From: Mucilaginibacter sp.
Lineage (GTDB): Bacteria; Bacteroidota; Bacteroidia; Sphingobacteriales; Sphingobacteriaceae
Assembly (NCBI RefSeq): GCF_028287845.1
Contig: NZ_JAQBOW010000108.1
Span: 1 to 64,000 of the forward strand
Length of the DNA: 64,000 nucleotides
Direction of reading: 5' to 3'
Part shown: positions 7,220 to 14,540 of the stretch, piece by piece
Position numbering within the stretch: position 1 is the first letter of the stretch
Layout of the letters: each line of letters begins with the position of its first letter
Notes under the pieces: model-generated
The model's input: only the letters and a program-made list of their open reading frames with translations
Databases searched by the model: none
What the model was told of the DNA's origin: nothing
Program-made: the position numbers and the translations under genes

Positions 7220-7941
7220 GATACCAGCTAATTGTATTATTCTTTTTTTGCTGTAATTGCCTGTTTGCGCAATCTGTACCGGCATGGGGCGGCGGTGCCG
7301 ACCAAGAGGACCAAAGCTTTGGCTTTACTTTTAGTTATATAAGCAGTTATTATAAAATTGATAAAAATCCAGACTGGCGCAAGCCTTTTATTGATAACGA
7401 AGGCACTAAAGTAACCGACTCTTTAAGAAGTATCAATTCGCCCAACGCGCAGGGGTTTGCGGTTGGCTTCCTTTCGCGCTATAGTATTACCGATCATTTG
7501 GAAGCCAGGATAGCCCCATCATTGATTTTTGCCGACCGTAGCATTACTTATGTATATAATACATCTTCGTTAAATACAACCAAGGCGGTGCAGTCTACCA
7601 TGATAGATGTACCCATATCATTAAAACTAAAGTCAGACCGTTTAGGCGATTTTAGGGCCTACATTACGGGTGGCGTAAAATATTCGCAAAACATTGGTTC
7701 AAAATCAAACCCTAATGCTAACGTAGCACAACTGGATAAGGTGGTTAGAAACGCGAGTGGTTTTGCCTCGTACGAGGTGGGCATAGGATGTGATATTTAT
7801 TTCGAGTTTTTTAAGCTATCGCCCGAGATAAAGTTATCAAACTCATTCGGAGATGTATTGCTGCATGAAAATAGCGCGTTTGCTAACCCGATAAGTAAAT
7901 TATTATTGCATACACTGATGTTTACGCTGTATTTTGAGTAG
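7207..7941 (+). CDS. porT: PorT-like type IX secretion outer-membrane protein
   Basis: A 244-aa outer-membrane protein with a signal peptide (residues 1-22, ending CLFAQ). The rest is beta-barrel-like with alternating aromatic strands (FGFTFSYISSYYKI, ARIAPSLIFADRSITYVYN, ISLKLKSDRLGDFRAYITGG) and a C-terminal strand ending in FTLYFE. PorT is needed for the type IX secretion system that exports gliding and adhesion proteins, gingipains or polysaccharide-degrading enzymes. The menG(ubiE)-porT neighbourhood is well known in Bacteroidota, which supports the call. A PorT-family paralogue outside secretion cannot be ruled out. Confidence 0.85.
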   Translation: MNKLRYQLIVLFFFCCNCLFAQSVPAWGGGADQEDQSFGFTFSYISSYYKIDKNPDWRKPFIDNEGTKVTDSLRSINSPNAQGFAVGFLSRYSITDHLEARIAPSLIFADRSITYVYNTSSLNTTKAVQSTMIDVPISLKLKSDRLGDFRAYITGGVKYSQNIGSKSNPNANVAQLDKVVRNASGFASYEVGIGCDIYFEFFKLSPEIKLSNSFGDVLLHENSAFANPISKLLLHTLMFTLYFE

Positions 7942-8035
7942 AGGTGAACCAACTTAATTAAATTGAGAAACTGAATATACGGGCTCAGTGGAATAGGAAT
8001 TGTTTAATTTTGTTTATATTTGATAAAAACATTAT

Positions 8036-8248
8036 ATGCCAGTTGCACTCAATAATACTCAATTGGAGATTCTGAAATTGTTTAGGAATGATCAGCCGGA
8101 AGAAGAGCTTCAGGAGATCAGGTCATTACTTATTGCATATCTGGCTAATAAAGTAACCTTAGAAGCCGATAATGCATTTCATGAAAAAGGTTATACTTCT
8201 GCCATTTTTGAAAAATGGAAACAGGAACATTTTCGGAAAACAGCTTAA
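8036..8248 (+). CDS. Putative antitoxin of a PIN-domain pair
   Basis: A 70-aa acidic, helical protein ending in basic residues. Its stop lies 3 nt before the PIN-domain gene. No DNA-binding motif can be named with certainty. The small size, the position directly before a PIN toxin and the tight spacing make it the likely antitoxin. A TATATTTG box about 8016-8023 could be its promoter. Confidence 0.6.
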   Translation: MPVALNNTQLEILKLFRNDQPEEELQEIRSLLIAYLANKVTLEADNAFHEKGYTSAIFEKWKQEHFRKTA

Positions 8249-8251
8249 CAA

Positions 8252-8662
8252 ATGACTGTTGTAATAGACTGCAATATTTTTGTTATGTGTCTTACATCCG
8301 CGTCACCGTATCACTTTATTTATCAATCTTTGATTAGTGGTAAATTCAACCTGGCTGTAACCGGAGATATTTTGTTGGAATACGAGGAAATAGTACAGAG
8401 AAAATATAGCATTACAACAGCGCAAACATTTATTACGTTACTAAATGAATTGCCAAATGTATTTTATATGCGCACTCATTATCAATGGAAATTGATAATA
8501 ATGGATCCTGATGATAATAAATATTGTGATTGTGCTATTGCCGGACAGGCTACATATATTGTTACGGAGGATAAGCATTTTGATATACTGAAAGATATTC
8601 CTTTTCCTTCAGTTACCACAATCACGATAGACCAGTTTTTAAAAATTCTTCAATCTGCCTGA
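8252..8662 (+). CDS. PIN-domain toxin (putative ribonuclease)
   Basis: A 136-aa PIN protein of the COG1569 type ('putative toxin-antitoxin system toxin component'). The acidic metal-binding residues are present: D6 in VVIDCNIF, E43/E45/E46 in LLEYEEIV, D93 in DPDDNKYCDCAIAG and E106/D107 in IVTEDKHF. Such proteins are Mg-dependent RNases that block translation when free of antitoxin. It is the second gene of a two-gene unit with the 70-aa ORF and is not linked to other genes. Confidence 0.8.
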   Translation: MTVVIDCNIFVMCLTSASPYHFIYQSLISGKFNLAVTGDILLEYEEIVQRKYSITTAQTFITLLNELPNVFYMRTHYQWKLIIMDPDDNKYCDCAIAGQATYIVTEDKHFDILKDIPFPSVTTITIDQFLKILQSA

Positions 8663-8771
8663 CCCGGCAGGTGCACCCTGATATAAAGACTTAACCTATT
8701 TACTTTCTTTTAATACAGAAAAACCTCTAATTCCCAACGAAAAAGTATAATTTCGCAGTAGATTTTATATT

Positions 8772-9536
8772 ATGTTTATGGCTAAAATTGCATTAATTAC
8801 CGGGGCCACAGCAGGAATTGGCGAGGCCTGTGCCAATTTGTTTGCACGCGAAAATTATAACCTGATACTTACCGGCAGGCGGCTTGACAGGTTGGAGAAA
8901 CTGGCAGCGCATCTTAATAAAAAGTATAATACAGAGGTAGCAGTTTGCGCGTTTGATGTGCGCGACCGCGAGCAGGTAATTACTAACCTGAATAATTTGC
9001 CTGAAAAATGGAAAAAGGTTAACGTGCTGATAAATAATGCCGGCCTTAGCCAGGGGCTTGACCCTATACAAAATGGCAGCCTGGATGATTGGGACACCAT
9101 GATAGATACCAACGTTAAAGGCCTGCTATATGTTAGCAAAGTAGTATCAAACTGGATGATAACTAATGGCACGGGCCATATTGTAAATATAGGATCAATA
9201 GCCGGTAAAGAAGTTTACCCTAATGGTAATGTATATTGTGCAACCAAACACGCGGTTGACGCGTTGAACAAAGGCATGCGTATTGACCTGGTATCGCACG
9301 GTATTAAAGTTACCGCGGTGCATCCCGGAGCTGCCGAAACTGAGTTTTCGGAAGTTAGGTTTCATGGCGATAAGGAGCGCGCAAAAAAGGTTTATGACGG
9401 TTTTGAGCCATTGGTAGCCGCGGATATTGCCGAAAGTATATGGTTTGTGGTAACCCGCCCGGCGCATGTTAACATTAATGAGCTAACCATTATGCCAACC
9501 GCGCAGGCTAGCGCTACAGTAATTTTTAGAAAGTAA
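8772..9536 (+). CDS. Short-chain dehydrogenase/reductase (YdfG-like)
   Basis: A classical SDR of 254 aa. NAD(P)-binding TGATAGIG at residues 10-17, NNAG at 88-91, active-site serine S142 (NIGSIAG) and YCATK with Y155/K159. An arginine-rich segment TGRRLDRLEKL after beta-2 favours NADP(H). The sequence is closest in style to YdfG-type 3-hydroxy acid dehydrogenases (serine, allo-threonine, malonic semialdehyde), but substrate assignment is weak. ATG at 8778 is an equally plausible start. Confidence 0.85.
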   Translation: MFMAKIALITGATAGIGEACANLFARENYNLILTGRRLDRLEKLAAHLNKKYNTEVAVCAFDVRDREQVITNLNNLPEKWKKVNVLINNAGLSQGLDPIQNGSLDDWDTMIDTNVKGLLYVSKVVSNWMITNGTGHIVNIGSIAGKEVYPNGNVYCATKHAVDALNKGMRIDLVSHGIKVTAVHPGAAETEFSEVRFHGDKERAKKVYDGFEPLVAADIAESIWFVVTRPAHVNINELTIMPTAQASATVIFRK

Positions 9537-9538
9537 TG

Positions 9539-9682
9539 AGGATATGTAAATGTGCGGATATGCATATGTGTAAATGAATAAATCAAAGAACTAAGCTTTT
9601 TACTAATCCGGGATAAAAATGATAAGTACAGATTTGCAAATAAAATCATTCACTCAATCACTCATTCCATAATTCACTAATT
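9539..9682. repeat. Word-repeat gap (ATGTGNAAATG / CACTCAATCACTCATTC)
   Basis: The gap after the SDR gene holds a run of similar words GATATGTAAATGTGCGGATATG (two near-copies, 9540-9575) and later ATTCACTCAATCACTCATTC followed by ATTCACTAATT (9649-9682). These words are not reverse complements of one another, unlike the other gaps. No ORF or terminator is clear. Confidence 0.5.
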
Positions 9683-9689
9683 AAAAAAG

Positions 9690-10139
9690 ATGTCATTAAT
9701 AACACTAATAGATCAGGATATAAAATTGGCTATGCTGGCCAAGCAGGCAGACCGTTTACGCGGGCTGCGTGCAATAAAATCTGCATTGCTGGTTGCAAAA
9801 ACAGAAAAAGGAGCAGCAGAAGAGTTAACCCCTGAAGCGGAGATTAAGGTGTTGCAGAAATTGGTAAAACAGCGCAAAGAATCTGCAGATATTTATAAAG
9901 CCCAAAATCGTGATGATCTTTACCAGATAGAAATTGCCGAAATGGAGGTTATTGAACCCTATTTGCCGCAACAAATGAGCAGGTTTGAAATTGAAGGTTT
10001 TATACAAGAGGTAATAGCCAGGATTGGTGCTACATCAATACAGGATATGGGCCGTGTAATGGGTATGGCTAATAAAGAACTTGCCGGGCAGGCAGATGGC
10101 AAAACAATATCAGAGGTTGTAAAACAATTGTTAGGATAA
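9690..10139 (+). CDS. GatB/YqeY domain protein
   Basis: A 149-aa stand-alone GatB/YqeY domain, the helical module also found at the C terminus of GatB in tRNA amidotransferase. Family features seen: an N-terminal helix with KLAMLAKQADRLRGLRAIKSA, the E-rich middle EAEIKVLQKLVKQRKES, and the C-terminal MGRVMGMANKELAGQADGK segment that binds the tRNA tail in GatB. The stand-alone protein's role is unknown, though tRNA-related quality control is assumed. It stands alone between two gaps. Confidence 0.88.
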   Translation: MSLITLIDQDIKLAMLAKQADRLRGLRAIKSALLVAKTEKGAAEELTPEAEIKVLQKLVKQRKESADIYKAQNRDDLYQIEIAEMEVIEPYLPQQMSRFEIEGFIQEVIARIGATSIQDMGRVMGMANKELAGQADGKTISEVVKQLLG

Positions 10140-10211
10140 TTTATTTGATATAATTGTTGCAGGTAAGCCGCAATAAACTATTTTTAAAACTTAAACATTA
10201 CAAATTTATAT

Positions 10212-10973
10212 ATGGGTTTCGTGCTTAAAGAGGAACGTGGTTTTAGTTACATCGATGAGGGCGAGGGCGAAGTGCTGTTGTTGCTGCACGGTTTAATGGG
10301 CGGATTAAGTAACTGGGAAGTGGTTATTGAAGAATTTAGCAAAAAGTACAGGGTAATTTTACCTATGCTGCCGGTATATGATTTGCCTGTAATAACTACG
10401 GGGGTAAAAACTTTATCAAAACATGTACATAAATTTATAAAGTTTAAAAAGTTAGAAAATGTTGTTTTACTGGGTAACTCGTTAGGCGGGCATGTTGGTT
10501 TAATATATGTACTTGCACATGCCGAAAAGGTAAAAGCTTTAGTATTAACCGGAAGTTCGGGTTTATACGAAAATGCTTTTGGCGGATCTTTTCCGCGCCG
10601 CGAAAGTATTGAGTTTGTAAAAGAAAAGGTAGAATACACATTTTATGACCCTAAAATTGCTTCGCCCGAATTAATTGACGAAGTTTATAAATTAGTTAAT
10701 GACCGCCATAGTGTAATAAGGTTATTAGCTATGGCAAAATCGGCCATACGCCATAACATGAAAAAGGACCTGAATAAAATACGTGTCCCGGTATCATTAA
10801 TATGGGGTAAAAACGATAAAATTACACCGCCGGAAGTTGCTGATGAGTTTCATCAGTTGCTGCCCGACTCTGAATTACACTGGATTGATAAATGCGGGCA
10901 TGCACCAATGATGGAACATCCGCACGAATTTAACCGGTTGTTAAAAGGGTTTTTAGACAAAATAAAAACATAA
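10212..10973 (+). CDS. Alpha/beta-fold hydrolase
   Basis: A 253-aa cytosolic hydrolase with a complete catalytic triad: nucleophile S90 in GNSLGG (88-93), D202 in WGKNDKITPP and H230 in CGHAPMMEHP. The oxyanion HGLMGG is at 26-31. The lid region (120-180) is helical. The substrate is unknown; esterases, C-C hydrolases and dehalogenase relatives share this pattern. The CBS gene begins 1 nt after its stop, so the two are one transcript. The pair precedes nadK. Confidence 0.85.
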   Translation: MGFVLKEERGFSYIDEGEGEVLLLLHGLMGGLSNWEVVIEEFSKKYRVILPMLPVYDLPVITTGVKTLSKHVHKFIKFKKLENVVLLGNSLGGHVGLIYVLAHAEKVKALVLTGSSGLYENAFGGSFPRRESIEFVKEKVEYTFYDPKIASPELIDEVYKLVNDRHSVIRLLAMAKSAIRHNMKKDLNKIRVPVSLIWGKNDKITPPEVADEFHQLLPDSELHWIDKCGHAPMMEHPHEFNRLLKGFLDKIKT

Positions 10974-10974
10974 T

Positions 10975-11637
10975 ATGTTTGCAGTTGAACTGATAGCTAA
11001 TGCCATACCACCGGTACATACTTCTGATAGCGTGCAGAAAGTGTTGGACCGCATGGTTGAGTTTCGCGTGCGCCATCTGCCAATTGTAAACGAAGAACAG
11101 TTTTTGGGGCTGCTATCAGAAAACGATATTTTACCCGAGGTTGATGCCCAAACACCAATTGGGGCCCTGGCACTATCATTGGTTAACCCATACGTGCGCG
11201 AAGACCAGCATATATATGATGTTATCCGCCTGTTTTATGAGCAGCAGTTAACCGTTGTACCCGTGCTTGATATCAAAAAGAACTACCTTGGCCTTATATC
11301 CATTAATGCCATGAATGAATATTTTGCAACTATAACATCGGTTTCACAGCCCGGTGGTATAATTATGTTGGATATCGATAATAAAAATAACTCGCTGGCG
11401 CACATGGCGCAAATTGTTGAGTCTGACAATGCGCAGATATTGAGTTCGTATGTTCGTACCTTTCCTGATTCAACCCGGATGGAGGTTACACTAAAAGTAA
11501 ACAAGCAGGATATCTCTAATATAATTGCAACCTTTTTGCGTTATGAGTACAACGTAAAAGCCACCTTTAACCATAGCAACAATAATAACGGAGCAATGGA
11601 TAGGTATGATTCATTAATGAATTACTTAAATTTATAG
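10975..11637 (+). CDS. CBS-domain protein
   Basis: A 220-aa cytosolic protein with tandem CBS motifs at about residues 7-60 and 70-120 (the Bateman fold that senses adenine nucleotides), and a C-terminal ACT-like part (about 130-205: PGGIIMLDIDNKNNSLAHMA, then a beta strand RTFPDSTRMEVTLKV). CBS plus ACT-like modules are regulatory. Its partner may be the hydrolase translated 1 nt upstream. The function is not known. Confidence 0.8.
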   Translation: MFAVELIANAIPPVHTSDSVQKVLDRMVEFRVRHLPIVNEEQFLGLLSENDILPEVDAQTPIGALALSLVNPYVREDQHIYDVIRLFYEQQLTVVPVLDIKKNYLGLISINAMNEYFATITSVSQPGGIIMLDIDNKNNSLAHMAQIVESDNAQILSSYVRTFPDSTRMEVTLKVNKQDISNIIATFLRYEYNVKATFNHSNNNNGAMDRYDSLMNYLNL

Positions 11638-11778
11638 GTTCATAGTCAATAGACCATAGACCATAGCATTTATTATAATACAAAAAACTATAGACCATCG
11701 ACTATGGTCTATAGACTATTTTATCATAACACAAAAAACTATTGACCATCGACTATGGTCCATGGACTATAAACTAAC
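11638..11778. repeat. Word-repeat inverted gap (GACCATAG / CTATGGTC) with 40-bp direct repeat
   Basis: The gap holds ATAGACCATAGACCATAG near 11650-11667, then two 40-bp near-identical direct copies (11680-11719 and 11731-11770, 3 mismatches). Each contains GACCATCGACTATGGTC, itself an inverted repeat. It lies between the CBS gene and nadK and leaves about 10 bases before the nadK start. Confidence 0.9.
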
Positions 11779-11780
11779 CC

Positions 11781-12662
11781 ATGAGAATAGCAGTATACGG
11801 CAGACAATTTAATGACCAGGCGGTACTTCCCTTTATACAACACGTATTTGATAATTTGTCGCAACATGGTGTAGATATTTATGTTCATCACCAGCTAAAT
11901 AACTATTTATCAGGTAAAATAAACACAGTAGCCTATCATGTGCTTAATGAGGGCGAACAAATAAAAGGCTTTATTGATGTGTTTATCACACTTGGCGGCG
12001 ATGGTACCTTGCTGGATATGGTAAGCGTTATAAGCGATTCGGGCGTTCCGGTAATAGGTATTAATTTTGGCAGGTTGGGCTTTTTGGCAAGTGTAAATAA
12101 AAGCGACATTGCCGCAGCCATATACGCGGTTGTAAACAATCAGTTTACGCTTGATAGCCGGGGATTATTAAGTGTTGATTCTGAACTTAATATTCTGGGC
12201 AAGGATAATTTTGCCTTAAATGATATCACTATTCATAAGCGGGATGATTCGGCAATGATAACTACCCACATGTTTTTAGATGGCGAATTTTTAAATTCGT
12301 ACTGGGGCGATGGTATCATTATAGCAACTGCAACGGGCTCAACAGCTTATTCATTAAGTTGCGGCGGACCAATTATTTTTCCGGAATCAAATAGCATAGT
12401 GGTTACACCGGTTTCTCCTCATAACTTAAACGTACGGCCAATTGTATTGCCCGATACTTGTAAGTTATCTTTCGAAGTAGAATTCCGCAGCTCTAATTAT
12501 TTACTATCCTGCGATTCAAGAACAGTTGTAATTGATAAACCTATAAAATTCGAGGTACATAAGGCTGATTTTGAATTAAATCTGGTGCGGTTAAGTAATG
12601 AAAGCTATTTATCCACGTTAAGAAACAAATTATTGTGGGGCCTTGATGCACGCAATTATTAA
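11781..12662 (+). CDS. nadK: NAD kinase
   Basis: Phosphorylates NAD+ to NADP+ using ATP, the sole route to NADP. 293 aa, typical length. The catalytic GGDGT is at residues 72-76 and the conserved ATATGSTAYSLSCGGP segment lies near 180-196, with the family's NE/D region FALNDITIHKR before it. The PorG-like gene starts 11 nt later, and the order nadK-DUF6089-uppS-bamA-skp is a conserved Bacteroidota arrangement as far as I know. Confidence 0.95.
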   Translation: MRIAVYGRQFNDQAVLPFIQHVFDNLSQHGVDIYVHHQLNNYLSGKINTVAYHVLNEGEQIKGFIDVFITLGGDGTLLDMVSVISDSGVPVIGINFGRLGFLASVNKSDIAAAIYAVVNNQFTLDSRGLLSVDSELNILGKDNFALNDITIHKRDDSAMITTHMFLDGEFLNSYWGDGIIIATATGSTAYSLSCGGPIIFPESNSIVVTPVSPHNLNVRPIVLPDTCKLSFEVEFRSSNYLLSCDSRTVVIDKPIKFEVHKADFELNLVRLSNESYLSTLRNKLLWGLDARNY

Positions 12663-12672
12663 ATTTTGATGG

Positions 12673-13455
12673 ATGGCTAAATATTTAGCAATTATATTTT
12701 TGATATTATTTTGCTATAACGCACGGGCACAATCCTGGGAAGTGGGTGGGTTTGCGGGCGGCTCAGGCTATATGGGCGATCTGAACCCGAATAACCCGCT
12801 TAAAATTTCAGGCATAGCGGCAGGCGGCTTTATAAAGCGCAACATTAATGGCTATGTGTCAATAAAGGCCGGATATACTTATGGCAAAATCAGCGCTGCC
12901 GATAGCACCTCAGGCAATCAGCAGCAACGTGATCGTAACCTTAGCTTTACTACACGGCTAAATGAGATAAGCTTAACCGGCGAATTTAATTTTATGAAAT
13001 ACATACCATCGGTTAGTCATGATATATATACACCCTTTATTTATGCAGGTATAGGCTATACAGGTTATAATCCGCAGGCTAATTACCAGGGTAAAACATA
13101 TGATCTGCGGCCCTTAACCACCGAAGGGCAAAGCACACCCTATCCAAACTCCACCATAGTTGCGCCTTTTGGCGTTGGTATTAAGTATAATGTTGCAGGC
13201 AGGTTAAGTTTAATAGCTGATTTGGGTTACCGCGTTACTTTTACAGATTATTTGGATGATGTAAGTGGGTTATATGCTGATAAAAGCAACCTATCCGGGG
13301 TGGCAAAGGCTCTGTCTGATCGGTCCGGAGAAAAAACAGGTATTTATACCGGATATGCCGGTACACAACGCGGCGATTTAAGACCGCATGATACCTACCT
13401 ATTTGTAGGCTTTTCTATATCATATACTTTTATTACCCCAAAATGTTATTTTTAA
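12673..13455 (+). CDS. porG: DUF6089 outer-membrane protein, PorG-like
   Basis: A 260-aa protein with a signal peptide (residues 1-19, ending NARAQ) and a barrel-like body of glycine/aromatic strands (WEVGGFAGGSGYMGDLNP at the start, SISYTF near the end). The N-terminal GGSGYMGDLNP is a hallmark of DUF6089. In Porphyromonas, PorG of the type IX secretion system is a member of this fold and its gene lies beside uppS and bamA, the same context as here. The PorG name rests on fold plus synteny, not on residue-level evidence. It follows nadK by 10 nt and likely shares its transcript. Confidence 0.72.
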   Translation: MAKYLAIIFLILFCYNARAQSWEVGGFAGGSGYMGDLNPNNPLKISGIAAGGFIKRNINGYVSIKAGYTYGKISAADSTSGNQQQRDRNLSFTTRLNEISLTGEFNFMKYIPSVSHDIYTPFIYAGIGYTGYNPQANYQGKTYDLRPLTTEGQSTPYPNSTIVAPFGVGIKYNVAGRLSLIADLGYRVTFTDYLDDVSGLYADKSNLSGVAKALSDRSGEKTGIYTGYAGTQRGDLRPHDTYLFVGFSISYTFITPKCYF

Positions 13456-13736
13456 GCAAGGCTCGTTAGTTTATTTCATTACTAACGTGGCAGTTTTGTG
13501 ATAAGTAAAAGAACGACAAAGCAATAGCAAATGAAAAATCAAAACCGCCAATTTTAGGCGCAAACTTTCTTTTCATCAGCATACTAAAAAAATACAAAGG
13601 AAGTTTTACCTTTGTCACCTGAAAAATTGGGCATTATTTACCAAAAGCATAATTATCGGGCGTGTTATTAACTAATAGTTTTTGATAAAAAAGTACGCTT
13701 ATAAGCTTATTAAGGCTTATTGATGGGTAAAAGGAA
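13456..13736. other. Gap before uppS with a candidate promoter
   Basis: 281 bases without a gene. TACCTTTG at 13607-13614 fits the -7 box and would give a leader of about 115 nt for uppS. A stem CTCGTTAGT/ATTACTAACG-like match follows the porG stop (13466-13493) and may be a weak terminator. Nothing else stands out. Confidence 0.5.
13607..13614 (+). promoter_or_regulatory. Candidate -7 box (TACCTTTG) of the uppS-bamA-skp unit
   Basis: Matches TAnnTTTG, 122 nt before the uppS ATG. It would drive uppS and perhaps bamA. Confidence 0.4.
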
Positions 13737-14477
13737 ATGAGTTATAAGGATAAGATTGATTTGTTAAAGTTACCGCAGCACATAGCCATTATAATGGATG
13801 GTAATGGCAGGTGGGCTAAAGATAAAGGCAAATTGAGAGTATTTGGTCATCATAGCGGTGTGCTTTCTGTAAGGGACGTGGTTGAAGGTGCGGTAGACCT
13901 GAGTATTAAATATCTTACCCTATACACTTTTTCTTCTGAAAACTGGAATCGCCCAAAGCTTGAAGTTATGGCCATTATGGAATTAATGGTGAACACCATA
14001 CATAAAGAGATAAAAAACTTTATGGAAAAAAATGTGCGTTTAAACGCCATTGGCGATCTAAGTATGCTACCAAAAAGATGTTTTGATGAGCTTAATAGCG
14101 CTATTAAAACAACATCAGGCAATACCGGCCTTGTGCTTACGCTGGCATTAAGCTATAGCTCGCGGCGCGAAATTGTACAAGCTGCAAAAAACATAGCCAT
14201 TAAAGTGCAAAGTGGCGATATTAATATAAATGATATTGACGAAGAACTTTTTGAAAATAACTTGTACACCGGCGATATGCCTGATCCGGAATTATTGATC
14301 AGGACAAGCGGAGAATTCCGCATAAGTAATTATTTGCTTTGGCAAATTGCCTATGCCGAATTGTATTTTACACCAAAGTTATGGCCGGATTTTCGTAAGG
14401 AAGATTTGTATGAAGCCATACTGGATTATCAAAAACGCGAACGCAGATTTGGTATGACAAGCGAGCAAGTCAACTAA
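13737..14477 (+). CDS. uppS: Isoprenyl transferase (undecaprenyl diphosphate synthase)
   Basis: Cis-prenyltransferase that makes undecaprenyl diphosphate, the lipid carrier for peptidoglycan and LPS sugars. 246 aa. The signature IIMDGNGRWAKDKG (residues 18-31) holds the catalytic D21 and the diphosphate-binding GNGR; H39 follows in FGHHSG. The C-terminal RTSGEFRISNYLLWQIAYAE motif, with its two arginines and serine for isopentenyl diphosphate, is intact. bamA follows after 63 nt. Confidence 0.95.
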   Translation: MSYKDKIDLLKLPQHIAIIMDGNGRWAKDKGKLRVFGHHSGVLSVRDVVEGAVDLSIKYLTLYTFSSENWNRPKLEVMAIMELMVNTIHKEIKNFMEKNVRLNAIGDLSMLPKRCFDELNSAIKTTSGNTGLVLTLALSYSSRREIVQAAKNIAIKVQSGDININDIDEELFENNLYTGDMPDPELLIRTSGEFRISNYLLWQIAYAELYFTPKLWPDFRKEDLYEAILDYQKRERRFGMTSEQVN

Positions 14478-14540
14478 ATTTTTTCTTTTAACACTTTTTA
14501 ACAACTGTATAAATTATTTTTAGCCCACTAAAATATCCGA

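Noticed and set aside
8036-8662. Genomic island around the toxin-antitoxin pair
   Set aside because: Only two small genes, no integrase, tRNA or att-like repeats at the borders.
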